A DNA stretch of 64,000 bases from Dasypus novemcinctus (taxonomy: Eukaryota; Chordata; Mammalia; Cingulata; Dasypodidae), in contig NC_080683.1 in NCBI RefSeq assembly GCF_030445035.2, positions 89,055,675-89,119,674 of the forward strand. The letters are read 5' to 3'. The notes below the pieces were generated by a model. The model was given only the letters and a program-made list of their open reading frames with translations. It ran no database searches and was not told where the DNA came from. Positions 57,120 to 64,000 of this stretch are shown here, piece by piece; the first letter of the stretch is position 1; every line of letters starts with the position of its first letter. Both the position numbers and the translations under genes were made by a program.

Positions 57120-60000
57120 TTTATCCTTAGTAGCATTCACTAAGCTTTGGTATGTTGTATTTTGTTTCAATGGTCTCAAGATATTTTCTAATTTCCCTTG
57201 TTATTTCCTCTTTAACCTGTTGTTTGTTTGAGAGTACATCATTTCGTTTTTACATACTTGTGAATATTCCGTTTTTCCCTTTGTTGTTGATTTCTAGCTT
57301 CATTCTATTGTTTTTTGGAGAAGATATATCATATCGTGTCAAAGTTTCTTAATTTTTTGAGACATGTTTTGTGACCTGAATATTGTCTATCTTGGATAAT
57401 GATCTTTGTGCACTTGAAATGAATGTGTATTCTATTTCTATTGTTGGTTGAAGTGTTCTATAAAATTTTGTTAGGTCTAGTTGATTTAGAGAACTGATAA
57501 AGTCTTTTATTTCCTTATTGATCTTCTATGTGTTCTATCCATTATTGAAAGTGGTGTTTTAAAGATTCCTACTGTTTATGTAGAACCATCTATTTCTTCC
57601 TTCATATCTGTCAGAATTTTCTTCATGTATTTTGGGCACTACTGTTAGATGCATAAATATTTATTGTTGGTATGTCTTCTTGTTAACTTGATACTTTATC
57701 AATATTTATACCTACTTTCATAGTTACTTGATTCTTTGCATTGTACCACAATGATACATTTCTATCTAGACATGTTTTTCATATATATTTGATAGCAACT
57801 GGATTTCAATATCATTACATCCAGCCTTCCTATCCCCCTCCACTCCAAACCTTTCTTTGTATTTATTGCTAATTATATCTTTGTACATTGAATGTCAAAA
57901 ACCATAGATTAAATGTTACATTTTATGCATTTGCATTTTAGCACCTGTAGGAAATATTAGATGGAGTTATATACCAGGAAATACATTATAATAATAGTGG
58001 CATTAATATTTACCTAAATGGTTACTTGCTCTTATTCCTCTGAGAATGAATTAATGGCTCTCTGATTTTTAAAGCAAGTCTTACTGCATATAAAATTCTT
58101 TTTTGGCAATTGTTTTCTTTCAGCACTTCAAGTGTTTCAACCTGCTGCCTTCTTGCTTCCATTATTTAATGAGAAATCATCATTTAATGTAATCAGGACT
58201 CCTTTGTGCACGGCACTTTGCTTTCCTCTTGTAGCTTTCAGAACTCTCCCCTTTGTCCTTTGCCTTCAAATGTTTGTTCAGTATGTGACAGAACATATTT
58301 TCTTCAAGTTTTTTTTTTTTTTTCCCCCTGGGATTCTTTGATATACATAGTCACATCCTTTGCTAAGTTTGGAAAGTAGTCTGTCATTATCTCCTGGAAT
58401 TCCTTCTGTCCCTTTCTCTATTTCATCTTCTTCTGGGACTCCCATAATGCCTAAACTGTTATGCTTGATGTTGTCTCAGAGGTGTCATAGGCTATTTTTG
58501 CTTTTATTATTTCTTTTTTCTGTCAACTCTCCACCCTAACTTGTTTCAATTTTCTTATCTTTGATTTCACTGATCCTTTCTTCTGTCAGCTCTGATACAC
58601 TGTTGAAACACTCCTGGGAATTTTTCATTTCAGTTTTTGTGGTCCTCATCTCCAGTAATTCCATGTCTTTCTTGAGATTCTCATATTGTTCATTCATTGT
58701 TTTCCTGACATACTTTATTTTTCTGTATTTTCCTTCAGTTTCTTGAGTATATTGGAGATCAGTTTTAAAAAATTCTTTGTTTGGTATGCCTACAACCTGG
58801 TCTTCCTCATTGATGTTTACTGAATTTTTATGTTCTTCATTTGGATAGGCCATCACTTCCTGTTTCTTTGTTTTTACCTATTTTATTTTTTTGCACACTA
58901 CATGTTATAATATTTTCAAACAATGATCTGGATTTATATCTTGAGATGTGTGTTTCCTGAGTTTATAACCAGCTGTTAATATGACAGATTTCCTTGAGTG
59001 TCAGGGGTTAACAACACCAGGCAAACCTAAGCAAACCTCAGCTTTGTGTTAGCTGGCTCTCTAGTTGGAGGTCAGCCTTCCTATCAGGTAAGCCTGCCAA
59101 ATGTGAATGCAAATTATAGGTCCTGCCTGGCTTTACTTGGCCTGTGTTTTGTTCTGACGTCTACTTGTTGGTGGTCTTCTGAGTTTCCCTGTTTAAAGGA
59201 GTTTGAATGTTCCCTCTGCTCCTCTAGAAGCAGACATTTCCCCTATGCTAGGCATTCCAAGACAGGAATTTAAAGCAGGTAAGCTTTGCTCTAAGCCATC
59301 TAACTTAATTGTTCCATATATTGCTTTCCATGTCAGAGGCTACTTTTTCTTGGAGCAAATATTCTGGGGACAGTGGTGGGGTCCAGAAGGAGAATATCTG
59401 AGAGTGAGTTTTGCCAGTTAGTCTTTGCCAGCAAGAACAAGGCCGGGGTCCTACAAAGGGATTCCTGGCTGCCTCCAAGCTGCCCTGGAGAGCACATAAA
59501 CGTGAGGCCAGAAAGGGCACCAGGAGCTTCTTTGACTGCTTTCCAGGGCTGGATGGACATCTTGAATTCATCCTTGCCTGGAAAATGCAGCATTTAATCT
59601 GTCCTCCACAGCTCTGAGGGAGCATGTCATGTTTAAATCTTCTCTTTTACCTTTGGGGTATGTTGGAACAAGGACCATCCTCAGAGCTGGGCTCCAAGCC
59701 ACCCAAAAGCTAACCTAAAACAATGATCTGTGATTGACCCAAGGCCCTCTCCTCGAATATCTTGTGCAATTAGATTTTTATATTCCATTCTGGCATCCAT
59801 AAACTATACCTGAGGCTAGACTTACTAGTATTTACTGTAATTTACCAGTCTCTTTCTCCCACTTTTCCTTGAATGGTGTAGTGTTCTACTGGACTACTGG
59901 GTTTTGAAGAAGATGATTCAGCTCCTGCTTGTTTAATAGTTTTTTTGTTGGAGGGACTAATCTGGAGCTTCCTACACTAGCATCTTCCATCCATTTTGTC
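57120..60000 (-). mobile_element. old L1/HAL1-like element: 5' UTR, ORF1 and early ORF2
   Basis: Minus strand from about 60,000: an L1-type 5' UTR ('gatgctagtgtaggaagctc'), ORF1 text at 58,856-58,536 (VRKTMNEQYENLKKDMELLE, TKTEMKNSQE, coiled-coil-like), inter-ORF region 58,025-57,800 (matches 3,220-3,395), then the endonuclease region to 57,120. The 3' half is missing. It is shared with unit B (42,000-42,745) and so predates the tandem duplication. HAL1 is an alternative name if ORF2 proves secondary. Confidence 0.7.
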
Positions 60001-60094
60001 AGGTTAGATTGCTGGCAAATAAGAACATATATTCTACATTAAGTTCTTTATGGCCTTCATTTATGGAAATATGAATTTTCATCTTGTGTACAAT

Positions 60095-60225
60095 TTTTTC
60101 TTTTTTCTTTTGGCTTTGCCCCACTGGAGATTAAATCCATGAGAGCCAAGCTCATGGTCTTAGTCACTGGTATATCTCAAGTGCTGAGAGCAATGACTTG
60201 CACATGTTACATACTTAATTAATGA
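60095..60225 (+). mobile_element. L2 3' end fragment
   Basis: 'gccccactggagattaaatcc', 'atgagagccaagctcatgg' and 'gagagcaatgacttgcacat' follow the L2 3' terminal pattern, diverged. Confidence 0.45.
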
Positions 60226-60539
60226 ATTATCCCAGATATCTCTTCTTTTTCTCCTTTCTAAATTTCACAAACCAACCATTGCTTGTTGAGCTCGTGTGTT
60301 TTTACATTAATATTTGGACATTTTCTTTCTTTGATCCATTAATACTGCTTTACTTTCTTTTTATTAAAACACTCCTGGATTTCACAGTTTAGGTGCCATC
60401 TCAGAGTATACAATGTGAAGAGAATGACACTCTTTCCCTATCAACGGCTTTTGAAATTTTTTTTTGCTCATAAAGCATTTGTAGTCAATAGTCATATGCT
60501 TCCATTTTTTGTTAATGATTTTTTTTCCAGGTGAATTGA

Positions 60540-61290
60540 CATTTCTCCAATTAAATTGCAAGTTCCTTGAGGATAAGGACTATGCCAGCATTACCACTAG
60601 CAGGCTTTAAGTCAAGTTCTCATTTTACAGGAATTTTAGGATTTTAAGGAGTTTTTTAGTTTTGCATGTGATATAGTACTAGATCCTGGGAACATAATGA
60701 TCAATTAGATGCACTCTTTGCCCTAAAGAAGCTTGCTTCCTGGTTGCTGAGAGTAAAAAGAAAAGAAAATCATCCATTGTAATGAGTTGATTGGTGCCAT
60801 GATAAGCGCAGTGTCGGGGATTATGTGGATTTAGGCCAGCTTTGAAGAATCAGGGATCCTGTGCAAGGTACTGGCAGCTAAGAAAAGACAGAAAAGAACA
60901 AGAATCACTGAAAGCAGGAGGGGCAAGTGCAAAGAATGTTGTAGGTGCATACAAAAGTCTAGAGGTGAGAGAAATAGAGAATGTGTAATTATATAAGGCA
61001 TATTAGGTGAACTAAAATTATTTTGGTATGGTGGGTGTACAGATTGCAAAGGAGGTGTGTAGCACATTGATAGGTGAAGTCTTAGAGGTATACAGAAGCC
61101 AGATCATGAAGGGCCTTGTGCATGGTGCTAAGGAATTTATGCTTATTGTGAGAAGAATGGTAAATTATCTAGGATTTTAAACAGTGGTCTATGATGTAAT
61201 CAGATTTGCATTTTTCAAAGATGACTCTAGCTGCAGTATGAAGAGCGGACTGCAGAGAGCAAGGCTGAAATAGAGAGGCCAGTCCTTTAA
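60540..61290 (-). mobile_element. ancient L2-like repeat spanning the duplication breakpoint
   Basis: The text matches a mammal-wide repeat I associate with L2 in antisense: 'aaattgcaagttccttgagg', later 'ccagatcatgaagggccttg', 'gatgtaatcagatttgcatt' and 'gatgactctagctgcagtat'. The first part (to about 60,998) is also found at 35,340-35,800 and 51,040-51,475; the rest is found only here. The family name is uncertain. Confidence 0.5.
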
Positions 61291-62305
61291 TTTTACCTCT
61301 ATTTGTGGTGAGACTTTTTTGAGTTTTCAAAATGTGTGTGCCTGAAGTCTGTCCCTATAGGATGGAAAAGAAATCTTCACGATTGTACAGAGCTAGGCAG
61401 GAATATGGTAACACGGTCATTGATTAATGTGTATTAGGTATTAATTTATGATATTTGCGATATGCATTTTTCAAATGAAAGAAAACTGCACCCATGAAAT
61501 ATTTTAGTGGTCAGTGTGTGGCCTCTGAGGGACAGGGTGCGATACAAGCTGAGCCATCCCTGTGAGAGAAGAGATGGGACTCCAGAAGGCAGGGAAGGGG
61601 CAGGCCAGAGATGCCATGGAAAGGTTGAGGATGACAGATGTGGTGTGAACCCCGGGGAATGAAGAGCCCAGGGTACCCCACACACTTACGTAGTGAAAGC
61701 TACCTTCACAGTCCCTTAACCAAAGGAATCTATTAAACAGATGCTTTCAACATGTCACTGGTAAAGAAAGCTTCCTGTGCTGCAATTCCTCTCAGAGAGG
61801 TTTGATAATGAGTAAGTCTGGTGAGAGGTATAATTTTTCAAACTAATTCATTATAGTCCAAGTTGCTTTCTGAATAATATGAGACCCTGGGGAATAGAAG
61901 TCTTCTACTGGAATGTTAGCAGCTCTCCTCCTCTGGGACTGGCACCTCTCTTTGTTTATTTGGTTTTGATTGTGTTACACAAATGAGGCTCACGTTGTTC
62001 TGAGTTCTTTGACTCTGTTAATAATAGTCCATTCTTTGTTCATTTTGAAAATGAGAAAATGTGAGCACATATGGGAATGCTGAGTTTCAAACTAGAGTGA
62101 CCAAAAAAATTGGATCCAAGAGTTAAAGCTACCAATAAAACAGGAAATGGATCAGCCTGCTGCTGCTCTTCTGCTTGGATGTGAATCTGTAGGATTCTCA
62201 GGGAAAAGACAACCAAAATCAGATTTCTCAGGCAGAAGCTTATATTCGTATTCTCAGAGGAGCTCACAACTCAAACCCAAACCACTTAACAACATGGGGA
62301 AAATT
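61291..62305. other. unassigned sequence
   Basis: No gene, RNA gene or named repeat seen; open frames are short and lack domains. Confidence 0.35.
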
Positions 62306-63200
62306 TTTTAAAAATAAAATTTTATTGAAGCACATCATCATGCATGAACTTACATAAACAATAAATGTATAGTGAAATTTGTGAATTTATAAAACAAACA
62401 CGCATATTCTCATACAATCCTCACATACACCTCCCCACCACCGTCCCTTTGTTGTGAAACATTGTTACAAACTGAAAGAGCGTCATTAAAATATTACTAC
62501 TAACTATAGCTCATATCTTACATTTGGTATATTTTCCCTGCAACTCACCTGATTATTAACACCCTATATTAGTATTATATTTTTGTTATAATTCAGGAGA
62601 AAACATTCTAATATTTGTCCTATTAACTACAGACCATCATCTACCACTGAATTCCCGGTTATACAGTCCCATGCTTTGAGCAATCCATTCAAAGTGTACA
62701 GTCAGTACACACTTTCATTTTCATCACTGAGTTGTACAGTACCCCAGGCAATGTTGGAGCATTTTCATTAATCCAAAATGAAAAATCCCATACCCCCTTA
62801 TATCCATCTATTGTTGTCCCTTACTGTTGAAATGATATCTTCTTGCAATTGCTGCAAAATACTAAATTATTACTGTTAACTATCATCCATAAATTATATT
62901 AGTTGTAATTTTCCTGTGTATCACCATATTCTTGGCACTTTGTAAAAGAAAAACATTCTTATATTTGTACTATTAACAGTAATCTTCATCCATCACTGAA
63001 ATCACTATGCTATAGGATTATTATCTAATTTCATTTCAATTAACATTTACTTGCAGGGATAGGATGTACACCTTTCAGTCACAATCACATTTATAAATCA
63101 GTGGTGTTAGTCATACTCACTATAATGTGTTACTCTCAACTTTATTCATTTCCACACTTTTACAATTAATAAGGGGGAACTTTTAATCTGCCTTTATAAA
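62306..63200 (-). mobile_element. L1 3' UTR fragment, long copy
   Basis: It opens with a T/A-rich run ('aaataaaattttattgaagc') and continues as the same tail type as 12,896-13,215, but about 900 bp long. It includes two diverged internal rounds of a 'tactattaactatagctcat' / 'gtatattttccctg' phrase (near 62,500 and 62,880), suggesting an internal duplication in this tail. Confidence 0.6.
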
Positions 63201-64000
63201 ATAAGAAAGATCCCCTAGTCTCACCAATGCAATCTAGCAATAATTAAATGAGAATATTGTCAAATTCTGATAGAAATGGTTGTATTTCAAAAGAAAGTGT
63301 TAATCCCATTTCTAGTGTAATGGGTATTAGGCAGCAACAAATATTTATGAATTATTTTCCCTTGTCATAGTGAGGCCTGTGTTTTTCAAACTATTATAAA
63401 GAAAAACAGAAAAAAGGAAGAAAGAAAAAAAGATAGGGAAAAAAAAGGAAGGCTGCTTGCATGAACTTAGTCTGGTGAAAGCACAATTGTTTATCTTGAT
63501 GGCACAAGTCTAAGACCCCTGGCACCCTGTGAGAATGGTTTTCATCATATCCTCTTAGCATTCAGCTCTTTTGTATGGCCTCAGTTTTCTACTTACATCT
63601 CGTGTTCTCAATATTAGCATTTCAGGATTGAAAAATAAATGTCCCACAAAATGCATTGCAGAAGTATTTCACAGCTTCAGAAATTAACAGAGTACCTAAA
63701 ATAAAACCAGTCCTTAACCATCAAGGGTAAGAAAAACTATGACAATAATTATAAAGAAACTTCACAGTGTGGCAGAAAGAGATAGCCAATCCTGCTACTC
63801 ACTTATGGTACAATTGTAAAAAAAAAAAAGAAAAGAAAAAGATTCCACTTCCATTATAGTTTATTACTCTGTGAAATGAGATATTTGGACTAGATGATCT
63901 CTTTGACCTTTTTCAGATCTAAACTTCTATGTTTTAAATGGCCCTTTTTAAATTCTAACGGTAAATATTTAATTGTCAGATTTGGGGGATCTTAAGATAA
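63201..64000. other. unassigned sequence with purine-rich tracts
   Basis: Nothing recognised except a purine-rich tract at about 63,400-63,452 and an A run with AAAAG units at 63,819-63,841. Confidence 0.35.

Larger units (their letters stand above)
51478..60998 (+). repeat. RFPL4B tandem unit C
   Basis: It starts at the second unit join (about 51,475, 'ggaaatcatttgctatgcaa') and ends in the L2-like segment near 60,998. It holds the upstream region, eroded promoter (52,461-52,800), 5' exon donor at 54,045, an L1 tail insert (54,250-54,420), the RFPL4B pseudogene, 3' flank 55,560-57,120 (no gene; a T run at about 56,847-56,868), an old L1 (57,120-60,000), and an L2 3' end. Past 61,000 the L2-like repeat continues without a join, marking the original right flank. 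Confidence 0.7.

Noticed and set aside
60330-60998. A fourth tandem RFPL4B unit starting here
   Set aside because: Homology to the unit right ends stops at about 60,998 and the ancient repeat continues instead of a unit start; it is better read as the end of unit C and the ancestral flank.
1-64000. CRISPR arrays, bacterial operons, tRNA or rRNA genes, endogenous retrovirus with internal genes
   Set aside because: None seen. The sequence is mammalian; the only LTR-type relic is the MLT1-like fragment at 12,592-12,890, and the only tRNA-like text is in SINEs.

Overview
The window looks like nuclear DNA of an armadillo-type xenarthran mammal. The best evidence is four tRNA-derived SINEs of the armadillo (DAS-type) kind, two of them young with intact target-site duplications, plus several L1 3' tail types that I associate with armadillo. 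It also carries mammal-wide repeats (L2, MIR, a MER5-like hAT relic, an MLT1-type LTR). The window is AT-rich, gene-poor and repeat-rich. The only protein-coding genes I can support belong to one family, RFPL4B-like RING + B30.2/SPRY proteins. Human RFPL4B lies in a gene-poor part of 6q21, so this is probably the orthologous region (inference).

Layout. 1-4.8 kb: an old L1 interrupted by three later insertions. 4.85-10.14 kb: an inverted RFPL4B duplication unit with a near-intact but disabled copy on the minus strand. 11.03-12.42 kb: a 5'-truncated POLD2 retrocopy. 12.6-26 kb: LTR, LINE and SINE relics and much unassigned sequence. 27.5-29.2 kb: a GC-rich CAMSAP3 retrocopy in AT-rich surroundings. 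31.1-61.0 kb: a three-unit tandem array, each unit holding one RFPL4B copy on the plus strand. Unit A has an intact gene at 33,200-34,012, unit B an intact gene at 39,373-40,185, and unit C a decayed pseudogene at 54,767-55,559. Unit B is swollen by a near-full-length but dead L1 and an adjoining 1.9 kb L1-type tail. After 61 kb there are only L2-like and L1 tail relics.

How it fits together. The four copies share a promoter region, a non-coding 5' exon with a splice donor, a 5' UTR intron, a single 270-codon coding exon and a polyadenylation site. This implies duplication of genomic segments, not retrotransposition. The two intact genes differ at about 19 of 813 coding bases, yet their upstream flanks are much more diverged, which suggests gene conversion. 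The array joins and the flank after 61.0 kb fit a tandem duplication whose right breakpoint lay inside an ancient L2-like repeat. All comparisons were made by eye, so boundaries are approximate (usually within 20-50 bp) and percentages are rough.
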